A DNA stretch of 64,000 bases from an uncultured Tenacibaculum sp. (GTDB lineage Bacteria; Bacteroidota; Bacteroidia; Flavobacteriales; Flavobacteriaceae), in the NCBI GenBank assembly GCA_947501615.1, contig CANMWK010000002.1:1-64000 (forward strand), read 5' to 3'. Below the pieces are notes generated by a model. The model made no database searches and had not been told where the DNA came from. It was given only the letters and a program-made list of their open reading frames with translations. This document shows positions 1 through 7,359 of this stretch, piece after piece; position 1 is the first letter of the stretch, and each line of letters begins with the position of its first letter. Both the position numbers and the translations under genes were made by a program.

Positions 1-72
1 ACCATCAACCATCAACCATCAACCATCAACCATCAACCATCAACCATCAACCATCAACCATCAACCATCAAC
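1..72. repeat. Heptamer tandem repeat (ACCATCA)x10
   Basis: Ten perfect head-to-tail copies of ACCATCA fill positions 1-70, with the first two bases of another copy. The array may extend left of the window. It directly abuts the stop codon of ogt, so on that strand it is a TTGATGG run in the 3' untranslated region. It has no inverted symmetry and is not a CRISPR array. Confidence 0.95.
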
Positions 73-554
73 TAAAATAAGCTTTGTTGTTTTGTGCCAC
101 TTTCATGTTCTAAAAGCCATTTTTTTCGCCAAACACCGCCAGCATAACCAGTTAAAGAGCCGTTTGAACCAATAATTCTGTGACAAGGGATGATTATAGA
201 AATTGGATTTTTCCCATTAGCAGAAGCAACAGCACGTATTGCTTTAATATCTCCTAATGCTTTCGATTGTTCTAAATAACTTCGTGTTTTTCCAAAAGTA
301 ACTTTTAAGAGTTCATTCCAAACTTTTCCTTGAAATTTCGTTCCTTTAGGCGCTAAAGTCAACTCAAATTCTTTACGATTTCCAGAGAAATATTCCTCTA
401 GTTGTTGAATACAGTTTTTAATTTCTTTTGATGAAATATTTTCTGAGGTAGTATGTTTATCTTCAGTAAAATAAATAGAGTGGATTGATTTTTCATCTCC
501 AGTTATTTCTAGAGTTCCAATAGGTGATTGGTAGTGTATTGTTTCTAAAATCAA
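72..554 (-). CDS. ogt: Methylated-DNA--protein-cysteine methyltransferase
   Basis: This suicide enzyme repairs O6-alkylguanine by moving the alkyl group to its own cysteine. The 160-residue protein has the active-site motif PCHR with the acceptor Cys at about residue 124, preceded by the helix-turn-helix region (RAVASANGKNPI) and followed by GSLTGYAGG, all typical of the Ogt/MGMT C-terminal domain. The length matches single-domain Ogt proteins without an Ada regulatory part. The frame opens with TTG at 552-554; no ATG lies upstream before the conserved YQSPIGTL segment, so a TTG start is likely. The stop codon touches the heptamer repeat array. Confidence 0.93.
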   Translation of the reverse strand: MILETIHYQSPIGTLEITGDEKSIHSIYFTEDKHTTSENISSKEIKNCIQQLEEYFSGNRKEFELTLAPKGTKFQGKVWNELLKVTFGKTRSYLEQSKALGDIKAIRAVASANGKNPISIIIPCHRIIGSNGSLTGYAGGVWRKKWLLEHESGTKQQSLF

Positions 555-590
555 TTGTACTTTTTTAAAATTTTAACAATAAAGATAAAG

Positions 591-1059
591 CTATATTTCT
601 TTTTTGAAGATGAGTCGATTATTTAATTCCTTTACTTTAAAATAAAAAACAGTTTTATTGTATTTAGCGGGAACATATTTATTGTTTTCTTCTTTAACTT
701 CACTTACATCTTTTGTGATTATTTTTATCTTGTTTTTAGATAAAACATCATACTTAATAATTGTTGGGAACTCAGGAATTCCCATACTTGGTTCATTACC
801 ACAACGAGGAAGGTTTTCGTAGCAGTACATTTCATTATTTTTTTTTAAGAAGCCTAAGATATACTCAAAACCATCAAAATAATTTGGTGAATCTTCTAGC
901 TTTATTGGGGTTAAAACATACTTCTCTCCATGGAATGGAGGTACTCCATTCTGTTTTTTGAAGTCGTGAAATCAAATCTTTTTTACTCTTTAGTTGTCCA
1001 TAAGAGAAAAATTGAAATGATATCATAAGTAAAAAGATTGTTACTAGACTTTTGCTCAT
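591..1059 (-). pseudogene. Frameshifted gene for a small exported protein
   Basis: The 5' part (from ATG at 1059) encodes a signal peptide, MSKSLVTIFLLMISFQFFSYG, then QLKSKKDLISRLQK. Translation then runs out of frame and stops near 874. The next frame continues without a break as QNGVPPFHGEKYVLTP, passes through EYILGFLKKNNEMYCYENL and ends at 591. Removing one A from the A6 run at about 954-959 joins the frames into one protein of about 155 residues. The length of the locus (469 nt) also carries one extra base. No family is recognised. It is either a recent pseudogene or a homopolymer sequencing error; there is no good slippery heptamer for programmed frameshifting. Confidence 0.7.
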
Positions 1060-1162
1060 AACTATTGTGTGGTATTGTTATATATAAAGTTAGTTCTAAA
1101 TACATACAAATTAAGTAATAAAAGTATATTTGCTGTATTTGAATCTATTTACGTAAGAAAGC

Positions 1163-1927
1163 TTAAATTCCAAAAACCATTGTAGAGTTCTTTGTCGTGA
1201 TTTCAGAAATTTCTTGATACGATTTTCCATAAATGTCAACTAATTTACCAACAACCTGAGTGATATAACTACTTTCGTTTCTCTTTCCTCTATACGGAGT
1301 AGGAGCTAAGTAAGGTGAATCGGTTTCTAAAACGATATGTTGAATATCTATTTCATTTAAGAACTTGTCAATTTTCCCATTTTTAAAAGTTGCTACACCA
1401 CCAATTCCTAATTTCATGTTGTAAGAAATTGCTCGTTGCGCTTGTTCAAAAGTTCCCGTAAAACAGTGGAAAATACCATGTAAATCGTCTCCTTTTTCGT
1501 CTTCTAAAATTTCGAAGATTTCATCAAAAGCTTCTCTACAGTGAATTACAATTGGAAGTTGTTTTTCTTTTGCCCATTGTATTTGAGTTTTAAAAGCTTC
1601 TTGTTGTTGCGTTAAAAAGGTTTTGTCCCAATACAAGTCAATTCCTATTTCTCCAATACCATAAAAATCACGTTTGTCAATCCACTCTCTTACGTGAGCC
1701 AACTCCTCTTTATAGTTTTCCTTTACAGAAGTTGGATGCAATCCCATCATTAAGAAAACATCATTTGGATAATTTTTTTCTAGTTCAAACATGCTTTCTG
1801 TGTGTGAACTATCAATTGCAGGAATAAAAAAACGAGAAACACCAGCATCTTTTGCTCTTGTAATCATTTCATCTCTATCATCATTAAATTGGGCTGCATA
1901 TAAGTGGGTATGTGTATCTGTAATCAT
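1163..1927 (-). CDS. tatD: TatD family metal-dependent hydrolase (DNase)
   Basis: This is a TIM-barrel, divalent-metal hydrolase of the TatD family, whose members act as 3'-5' exonucleases on DNA or RNA. The metal-ligand motifs are visible in order: DTHTHL at the N-terminus, GEIGIDLYWD, VIHCR, IFHCFTG and LETDSPYL. The start is taken at ATG 1927 because the family begins MI-D-x-H-x-H; the frame is open 11 codons further to 1960, but those codons do not look conserved. The resulting 254 residues match family size. It stands alone on the minus strand, divergent from the retropepsin-like gene. Confidence 0.92.
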   Translation of the reverse strand: MITDTHTHLYAAQFNDDRDEMITRAKDAGVSRFFIPAIDSSHTESMFELEKNYPNDVFLMMGLHPTSVKENYKEELAHVREWIDKRDFYGIGEIGIDLYWDKTFLTQQQEAFKTQIQWAKEKQLPIVIHCREAFDEIFEILEDEKGDDLHGIFHCFTGTFEQAQRAISYNMKLGIGGVATFKNGKIDKFLNEIDIQHIVLETDSPYLAPTPYRGKRNESSYITQVVGKLVDIYGKSYQEISEITTKNSTMVFGI

Positions 1928-2017
1928 TTTATTTCGAAAAGTTATAAAGTTCCAAAGCAACTGAGTTTATTGTGGTTTTGATATGTTCGATAGGAAATAA
2001 TCTTTACAAGATCTCAC

Positions 2018-2047
2018 TTTGCTTTAGCTTTTAATCATGTATTTTTG
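2018..2047 (+). promoter_or_regulatory. Flavobacterial promoter (TTTG-N18-TATTTTTG)
   Basis: TTTG at 2018-2021 and TATTTTTG at 2040-2047 match the Bacteroidota -33 and -7 elements (TTTG and TAnnTTTG) with an 18-nt spacer. The -7 box lies 26 nt before the ATG of the retropepsin-like gene. Confidence 0.6.
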
Positions 2048-2073
2048 TATTTACGAATGCAAAAGTACGAGAA

Positions 2074-2553
2074 ATGGCAAGTTTGAAAAAAGTATTACGA
2101 AAAAAGAAATACGTTCGAATAAAGTTGAAAAAAATGAAAACAAATCACCTTGAGTTAAAAGCTGAAATTAATGGCGTAAAAGGTATTTTTATTTTAGATA
2201 CTGGTGCTTCAAACTCTTGTGTTGGTTTACACTTATCCGATCAATTTAAATTAGTTTCTGAGGTTAGCGAAGTGAAAGCTGCTGGTGCTGGAGCTACCGA
2301 TATGGAAACATATAAATCGGTTAATAATCGATTACGAGTAGGAGATTGGAAATTGAAAAATTGTGATTTAGTTCTTTTTGATTTACAACACGTGAATGCT
2401 GCATTAACCATGCATAATGCCAAAGAAGTACATGGAATAATTGGTGCTGATGTTTTAGAAAAAGGGAAAGCTTTTATCGATTATGATAAGAAGGTATTAT
2501 ACTTAAGAAAAATTAAAAAGAAAAAGCAACGAAATTTATCGTTGCCTTTTTAG
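2074..2553 (+). CDS. Retropepsin-like aspartic protease domain protein
   Basis: The 159-residue protein carries the aspartyl protease signature FILDTGASNSCVG at about residues 46-58 and a downstream HGIIGADVLEKGKAFIDY segment, which fits the hydrophobic-hydrophobic-Gly feature of clan AA proteases. A single DTG motif implies a homodimeric retropepsin fold. It has no signal peptide; the N-terminus is very lysine/arginine-rich (KKVLRKKKYVRIKLKK), so it is probably cytoplasmic. The last codons (KKKKQRNLSLPF) also form a transcription terminator stem. The substrate is unknown, and proteolytic activity of the small bacterial members is often unproven. Confidence 0.8.
   Translation: MASLKKVLRKKKYVRIKLKKMKTNHLELKAEINGVKGIFILDTGASNSCVGLHLSDQFKLVSEVSEVKAAGAGATDMETYKSVNNRLRVGDWKLKNCDLVLFDLQHVNAALTMHNAKEVHGIIGADVLEKGKAFIDYDKKVLYLRKIKKKKQRNLSLPF
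2521..2551 (+). terminator. Intrinsic terminator inside the 3' end of the retropepsin-like gene
   Basis: AAAAAG-CAACGA, a short AATTTA loop and TCGTTG-CCTTTTT form a stem-loop flanked by A and T runs. The T run contains the first base of the TAG stop codon, so the terminator lies almost wholly within coding sequence. The A/T symmetry means it could also serve the minus strand. Confidence 0.75.
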
Positions 2554-2590
2554 AGTTTTATTCTTCGTATTTCGGAAACTGTTTGATTGT

Positions 2591-3022
2591 CTACATTGAG
2601 CTGCCTGCTGGGTAATCAATTAAATAATTAAGATCTTCTAAATCTTGAAGACTAAAATCAAAACGTTTTAGAACTTCATAATTATTTCTGATTTCATTCC
2701 AAGAATATTTATTCAAACTGTCAGAATGAATCACAAAAATAGATAGCGTATCAGAAGGTACACTTATTCTAAATATGCTTTCCCAACTAGCACTGCCTCC
2801 TGCTATATCTTTAGTTTCTTTTGATAGTATTTGCTGACTTATTCGTTCACTAAAATTACTAATTATAGTATCAGGATAAATAGAAACAAAATTTTCGTTA
2901 TCATTTATATATAAGTGTATAGAATGATTCGAATTGTTTTTTACGCTTAACGGATAAGAATAATCCATGGCAATTTGTTCGCATCCAATAAGAATTATAA
3001 ATATGATAACTAAGTATCTCAT
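2591..3022 (-). CDS. Hypothetical lipoprotein
   Basis: The 143-residue protein begins MRYLVIIFIILIGCEQ, a short lipoprotein signal with the lipobox cysteine at residue 14. The rest is polar and beta-rich (YSYPLSVKNNSNHSIHLYINDNENF), suggesting a small periplasm-facing or surface beta-sandwich. No catalytic motif or known family is recognised. It lies convergent to the retropepsin-like gene and upstream of nothing obviously co-transcribed. The ATG at 3020-3022 is the only sensible start because the hydrophobic core begins at residue 4. Confidence 0.7.
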   Translation of the reverse strand: MRYLVIIFIILIGCEQIAMDYSYPLSVKNNSNHSIHLYINDNENFVSIYPDTIISNFSERISQQILSKETKDIAGGSASWESIFRISVPSDTLSIFVIHSDSLNKYSWNEIRNNYEVLKRFDFSLQDLEDLNYLIDYPAGSSM

Positions 3023-3064
3023 TTTATATTTAGAGTCAAACTAGATATTAAATACATAGTTTTT

Positions 3065-4252
3065 CTAACTCAATACTTCTTTAATACGCTTTACAGCTTC
3101 ACGTAATTGTAATTCTGAAGCAGCATAAGACATACGAATACAGTTTGGTGCACCAAAAGCATCACCCGTTACTGTAGCTACATTAGCTTCTTCTAATAAT
3201 AACATAGAGAAGTCTGAAGCATTGTTAATCTCTTTACCTTGTATTGTTTTTCCGAAGAAAGCAGAAATATCTGGAAAGATATAGAAAGCTCCTTCAGGAA
3301 CGTTTAATTTAAAACCTTCGATTTTTTCTAATAAACCAAGAACAATATCCCTTCTCGATTTAAATTCATCTACCATGTATTGAACAGCACTAGGATCAGC
3401 AGAAACAGCAGTAATCGCAGCTCTTTGTGCAATACAATTCGTTCCAGAAGTAATCTGCCCTTGCATTTTCGTACAAGCTTTAGCGATCCAAGCAGGTGCT
3501 CCGATATAACCAATCCTCCAACCTGTCATAGCAAAAGCTTTTGCTAATCCGTTTACAGTAATTGTTCTTTCGTACATGCTTTCTATAGCAGCAAAACTGA
3601 AAGGCTTTGTACCGTAGTTTATGTGCTCGTAAATTTCATCAGACATCACGAAAATTTCTGGATACTTTTCCAATACTTTAGCTAAAGCTAAATACTCTTC
3701 TTTAGTATAAATCGTACCACTCGGATTGTTTGGTGAGTTGAATAAAATTAATTTCGTTTTTGGTGTAATCGCAGCTTCTAATTGCTCTGGAGTAATTTTA
3801 AAGTTTGTTTCGATAGTTGAAGGAATTTCAACAGAAACAGCTTCACATAATGTTGCAATTGCCGAGTAACTTACCCAGTACGGGCAAGGTAATAAAACTT
3901 CATCTCCAGGATTTAACAATACTTGCATTACATTTGCTATAGATTGTTTTGCACCTGTAGAAACTACAATTTGATTTGGAGCATAATCTAAATCATTATC
4001 GCGTTTGAATTTCTTGCAAATAGCTTCTTTTAATTCACCATACCCATCTACTGGTGTGTATGAATTATAATTTTGATGTACTGCTTCAATTGCAGCTTCT
4101 TTAATAAAGTCAGGTGTGTTAAAATCTGGCTCTCCTAAACTTAAGCTGATAATATCTTTTCCTTGACCTTTTAATTCTCTGGCTTTAGCAGCCATGGCTA
4201 ATGTTTGCGATACAGGTAAACTGTTAATTCTGTTCGATAATGCTTCTGACAT
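3065..4252 (-). CDS. aspC: Pyridoxal-phosphate aspartate-type aminotransferase
   Basis: This is a class I/II aminotransferase (fold type I) that transfers amino groups between aspartate or a related amino acid and 2-oxoglutarate. The 395 residues include the substrate region SLGEPDFNTP, the cofactor-binding FNSPNNPSG at about 171-179, SDEIYEH at about 204-210, the Schiff-base lysine in NGLAKAF (about K238), GWRIGYIG, and the carboxylate-binding arginine in IRMSYA near the C-terminus. The sequence resembles the thermophile-type (subgroup I-gamma) AspC. It is separated by 12 bp from the upstream desaturase gene on the same strand, so the two may be co-transcribed. Confidence 0.93.
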   Translation of the reverse strand: MSEALSNRINSLPVSQTLAMAAKARELKGQGKDIISLSLGEPDFNTPDFIKEAAIEAVHQNYNSYTPVDGYGELKEAICKKFKRDNDLDYAPNQIVVSTGAKQSIANVMQVLLNPGDEVLLPCPYWVSYSAIATLCEAVSVEIPSTIETNFKITPEQLEAAITPKTKLILFNSPNNPSGTIYTKEEYLALAKVLEKYPEIFVMSDEIYEHINYGTKPFSFAAIESMYERTITVNGLAKAFAMTGWRIGYIGAPAWIAKACTKMQGQITSGTNCIAQRAAITAVSADPSAVQYMVDEFKSRRDIVLGLLEKIEGFKLNVPEGAFYIFPDISAFFGKTIQGKEINNASDFSMLLLEEANVATVTGDAFGAPNCIRMSYAASELQLREAVKRIKEVLS

Positions 4253-4264
4253 TGTTTTAGTTGA

Positions 4265-5356
4265 TTATGCTAGTTGCGGTTTTTTTCCTAGTTCGGCAAT
4301 ATGTCTTAAGTGTTCTAATATTGCTCTTCGTGTTGTTTTATATTCGTGATAAGGTAAATTAAATTCCTTAGCAGTCTCTTTTACTATTTTGGCTATCTTT
4401 TTATAGTGGATGTGTGAAATATGTGGAAAAATATGATGTTCCACTTGATGATTTAAACCACCTGTATAAAAATTGATAAACCAATTTTTAGGTGCAAAAT
4501 TTGCCGTAGTGTGTAATTGATGAATAGCCCACGTATTTTTCATATTACCATTTTCATCTGGTATCGGCGTTTCAGTTGTAGGTACAATGTGTGCTAACTG
4601 GAACACAAAACTTAAAATGATTCCAGCAGTATAATGCATTACAAAAAAACCAATTAAAACTTTCCACCAAGGGATGTCTAAAACCAATAAAGGAAGGACT
4701 AACCACATTGCATAATAAATAATTTTAGTTATGATTAATTTTGTCCATTCCACTTTTGGATTTGGGAATTTTCCATACGATAGTTTTCTTTTTAAGTAAC
4801 TATGCATTTGTTTAAAATCTGTAGTAATTGCCCAGTTTATAGTCAATAAACCATATAATATTGGCGAATAATATTTTTGAAACCTATGAAAAGGTCTCCA
4901 TTGTGTATGTTTTGAGAAACGGATAATTCTACCAGCATCCATATCTTCATCATGTTCATGAATATTAGTATAGGTATGATGTAAAACATTATGTTGTACT
5001 TTCCAATTGTATACATTTCCAGCTAAAATGTACATGCTACTTCCCATAAGATTGTTTACCCATTTCTTACTAGAAAAAGATTCGTGATTGCTATCGTGCA
5101 TAACATTCATGCCAACACCTGCCATACCAATACCAATAACAATAGTGAGTAAAAATCGAAGCCAGTTAGGCATATCGACAGTCAGTATAACGGCAAAAGG
5201 AGCAAGGAATAGTGTAAACATTACAATTGCTTTTAGGTACAACTTCCAATTTCCTGTTCTTTTAATATTATTTTCTTTAAAGTAATTATTAACTCTTTTG
5301 TTTAGAGTTCTAAAAAACTTTGCTTTATCTATTCGTGAAAATTTAATCGAATTCAT
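4265..5356 (-). CDS. Membrane fatty acid desaturase (acyl-CoA or acyl-lipid type)
   Basis: The 363-residue integral membrane protein has the three histidine boxes of the di-iron desaturases: HDSNHE, HNVLHH and HQVEHH. The QxxHH form of the third box is typical of front-end (delta-5/delta-6) and linoleoyl-CoA desaturase-like enzymes, but there is no fused cytochrome b5 domain, so an external electron donor is needed. Several hydrophobic segments are visible (about residues 45-90 and 200-250). It probably adjusts membrane fluidity. It is the first gene of a likely two-gene unit with aspC, and is divergent from rsmG. Confidence 0.9.
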   Translation of the reverse strand: MNSIKFSRIDKAKFFRTLNKRVNNYFKENNIKRTGNWKLYLKAIVMFTLFLAPFAVILTVDMPNWLRFLLTIVIGIGMAGVGMNVMHDSNHESFSSKKWVNNLMGSSMYILAGNVYNWKVQHNVLHHTYTNIHEHDEDMDAGRIIRFSKHTQWRPFHRFQKYYSPILYGLLTINWAITTDFKQMHSYLKRKLSYGKFPNPKVEWTKLIITKIIYYAMWLVLPLLVLDIPWWKVLIGFFVMHYTAGIILSFVFQLAHIVPTTETPIPDENGNMKNTWAIHQLHTTANFAPKNWFINFYTGGLNHQVEHHIFPHISHIHYKKIAKIVKETAKEFNLPYHEYKTTRRAILEHLRHIAELGKKPQLA

Positions 5357-5472
5357 GTTTTGATTTAATGCGGTAAAAATAAGTGTTTTTCGCTGATGTT
5401 TATCTGATAACGAAAGTTTTTAACGATAATTATTGATTTGTAAAAATCTTAACTATATATAACAATTGTTAT

Positions 5473-5480
5473 TACTTTTG
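5473..5480 (+). promoter_or_regulatory. Candidate -7 promoter element of rsmG
   Basis: TACTTTTG matches TAnnTTTG and ends 18 nt before the chosen rsmG ATG. No convincing -33 TTG is found at the usual spacing. Confidence 0.4.
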
Positions 5481-5498
5481 TCTTGCAAATATAATAGC

Positions 5499-6128
5499 AT
5501 GGATATCATTTTAAAATACTTTCCTAGTTTAACTGAAAATCAGTTACGTCAATTTACACTTTTACAAAGATTATATGAAGATTGGAACTTGAAAATTAAT
5601 GTAGTTTCGAGAAAAGATATTGACGAATTGTACTTACGTCATGTCTTACATTCATTAGGAATAGCGAAAGTGATGAGTTTTGAACCAGGTACAAAAGTAA
5701 TGGATGTTGGTACTGGGGGAGGATTTCCTGGTGTGCCCTTGGCTATTTTATTTCCTGAAACTAATTTTCATTTAGTAGATTCTATTGGGAAAAAAATTAA
5801 GGTAGTAAATGAAGTTGTTGAAGGTTTAGGATTAGAAAATGTAAAAACTACACACGGAAGAGTAGAAGAGGTAGATGAAACCTACGATTTTATAATAAGT
5901 AGGGCAGTAGCACAAATGGAAACTTTTCATAGGTGGGTGAAAAATAAAGTTCAAAAGAAGCAAAATCACGAATTAAAAAATGGAATCTTGTATTTAAAAG
6001 GAGGGGATTTAACAGAAGAGTTAGCAAAGTTTCCTAAAGCAACTATTTACGATTTACCTAATTACTTTGATGAAGACTTTTTTGAAACTAAAAAAGTAGT
6101 GCATTTACCAATTAAATTTAAAGGTTAA
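5499..6128 (+). CDS. rsmG: 16S rRNA (guanine-527-N7) methyltransferase
   Basis: RsmG (GidB) uses S-adenosylmethionine to methylate G527 of 16S rRNA in the 530 loop. The 209-residue protein has the SAM-binding loop VMDVGTGGGFPGVPLAI at about residues 65-82, LVDSIGKKIKV as motif II, and SRAVA. The frame is open from 5466, but ATG 5499 (MDIILKYFPSL) gives the normal family N-terminus and sits just after a -7 promoter element. It is divergent from the desaturase gene and convergent with the LytTR regulator. Confidence 0.93.
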   Translation: MDIILKYFPSLTENQLRQFTLLQRLYEDWNLKINVVSRKDIDELYLRHVLHSLGIAKVMSFEPGTKVMDVGTGGGFPGVPLAILFPETNFHLVDSIGKKIKVVNEVVEGLGLENVKTTHGRVEEVDETYDFIISRAVAQMETFHRWVKNKVQKKQNHELKNGILYLKGGDLTEELAKFPKATIYDLPNYFDEDFFETKKVVHLPIKFKG

Positions 6129-6191
6129 TTTCGTCTCATTAAAGTTAAGTGAGTGATATTCTTTAATACATAGTTCAGGTTTAACCTTGTA

Positions 6192-6908
6192 CTATATGAT
6201 TTGTAGTCTCTTTAATATTTCAGATTTATACGTTCTACCTACAGGAATACTAAGGTTGTTGTATTTTAAATCGACGCTTTGATCGCTTTCAGAAAAAGAT
6301 TTGATATAATTCCAATTGATTAAAAAAGAACGATGGGTTTGTATAAAACGATCATTATTCAAAGTTTTAAGTAACCCAGATATTGAGTTTCTCACAGAAA
6401 ACTTTCGTTCATCTAATGTGATAATAGAGCAATAGTTTTTAGAGTCTGTATGAGCATATAAAATAGAGTCTATTCCTATTTTAAATAATTTATTACCATG
6501 TCGTGCAAAAAAATCTTTATTAGTCAGAGTAGTACTGTTATGAGCTTCATTCTGTTCTTTTGATAAAATTAAAGCTGCTTTTAAATCTGTTTCTTTAATA
6601 GGTTTGGTAAGGTAGGCTATAGGGTTTGTTTTAGATGCTTCAAGAATTGTTTCCTCATCATAAGCTGATGTTGTAAATATGATAGGTAACTTGTAAAATT
6701 TCTTTACTTTTTTGGCAAGTAATATTCCTGCTTTTCGAGTATTTAAATGAATGTCTATGAGTATAATATCAGGTTTAAGAAGTTCTATTTCATCTAAAGC
6801 TTTTATAGGGTCGTCAGTAGAGCCAACACAATCATAATTTAAATTTTCTAAAGAAATTTTAATATCTTCTAATTGAAATATTTCGTCTTCAACAATATAA
6901 GTGTTCAT
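6192..6908 (-). CDS. LytTR family response regulator
   Basis: The 238-residue protein has an N-terminal receiver domain (about 1-115) with acidic pocket E7/D8, phospho-acceptor D52 in ILIDIHLN, the switch Thr in IIFTTSA, and the lysine in YLTKPIK. A C-terminal LytTR DNA-binding domain follows (about 140-238; DSILYAHTDSKNYCSI, RFIQTHRSFLINWNYI, IPVGRTYKSEIL). The start is set at ATG 6908, where the receiver begins (MNTYIVEDE). The in-frame extension to 6971 would add a hydrophobic leader that makes no sense for a cytoplasmic regulator. No sensor kinase is adjacent, so it is an orphan here. Confidence 0.9.
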   Translation of the reverse strand: MNTYIVEDEIFQLEDIKISLENLNYDCVGSTDDPIKALDEIELLKPDIILIDIHLNTRKAGILLAKKVKKFYKLPIIFTTSAYDEETILEASKTNPIAYLTKPIKETDLKAALILSKEQNEAHNSTTLTNKDFFARHGNKLFKIGIDSILYAHTDSKNYCSIITLDERKFSVRNSISGLLKTLNNDRFIQTHRSFLINWNYIKSFSESDQSVDLKYNNLSIPVGRTYKSEILKRLQII

Positions 6909-7278
6909 AGTATGTAAATAGAGGTTAGGTGTATTAAGGCTTATCAAAAAGAGCAATAGTAATTTCATCATAAAAATAGAATACTCTATTCCAAGAAATA
7001 ATTATTGAACTTTTGTAAACTTTTTAAATTTACAAAAAACTTTAAAATAAGTTAAAAAAGATATTAGTTTAAAAGAAGTAGTGTTGTAAAGATATCTGAA
7101 ACAAAAGTTACACCAGTTGAACTTATGTCAGTCTTAGGAATAGTTAAAAGTATGCTCTCTAGTGTTTTTCACTTTCAGTTTCTAAAAATAGTTGTCGGAT
7201 GATATTTGCAATCACACTTTAGCTGTTAGCTTTTTGTATAGATTTTTTAAGTTTTGCACATTTATCCTAGAGCCAAGA
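6909..7278. other. Intergenic stretch without a recognised gene
   Basis: This region lies upstream of the LytTR regulator. An open frame of about 45 codons on the plus strand through 7123-7200 (VTPVELMSVLGIVKSML) has no clear start site and no recognisable family. No promoter matching TAnnTTTG stands out for the regulator. I see no RNA gene. Confidence 0.5.
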
Positions 7279-7345
7279 GCAAAAAAATAAATAAAAAATC
7301 ATTTAGACTTTTCTATCAATATATCGATTTAAAAAGTCTAAATGA
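7279..7345 (-). terminator. Intrinsic terminator of the DUF1501 gene
   Basis: A 14-bp perfect inverted repeat, TCATTTAGACTTTT (7299-7312) and AAAAGTCTAAATGA (7332-7345), encloses a 19-nt loop. On the minus strand it is followed by a T-rich run (complement of 7279-7297). It lies 15 nt beyond the DUF1501 stop codon. Confidence 0.85.
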
Positions 7346-7359
7346 ATGCTTTTAAAAAA

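Noticed and set aside
1..72. Possible CRISPR array
   Set aside because: The units are 7 bp, perfectly contiguous and without spacers. The octamer array at 37872 is rejected for the same reason.
591..1059. Programmed ribosomal frameshift
   Set aside because: No X-XXY-YYZ slippery heptamer in the correct frame and no downstream stem-loop; a one-base indel explains it more simply.
6909..6971. Start of the LytTR regulator at 6971 with a hydrophobic leader
   Set aside because: The receiver domain begins exactly at 6908; a membrane leader would not fit a cytoplasmic response regulator.
7100..7200. Short open frame upstream of the LytTR regulator on the plus strand
   Set aside because: It has no start signal near a promoter, no recognisable family and a length expected by chance.
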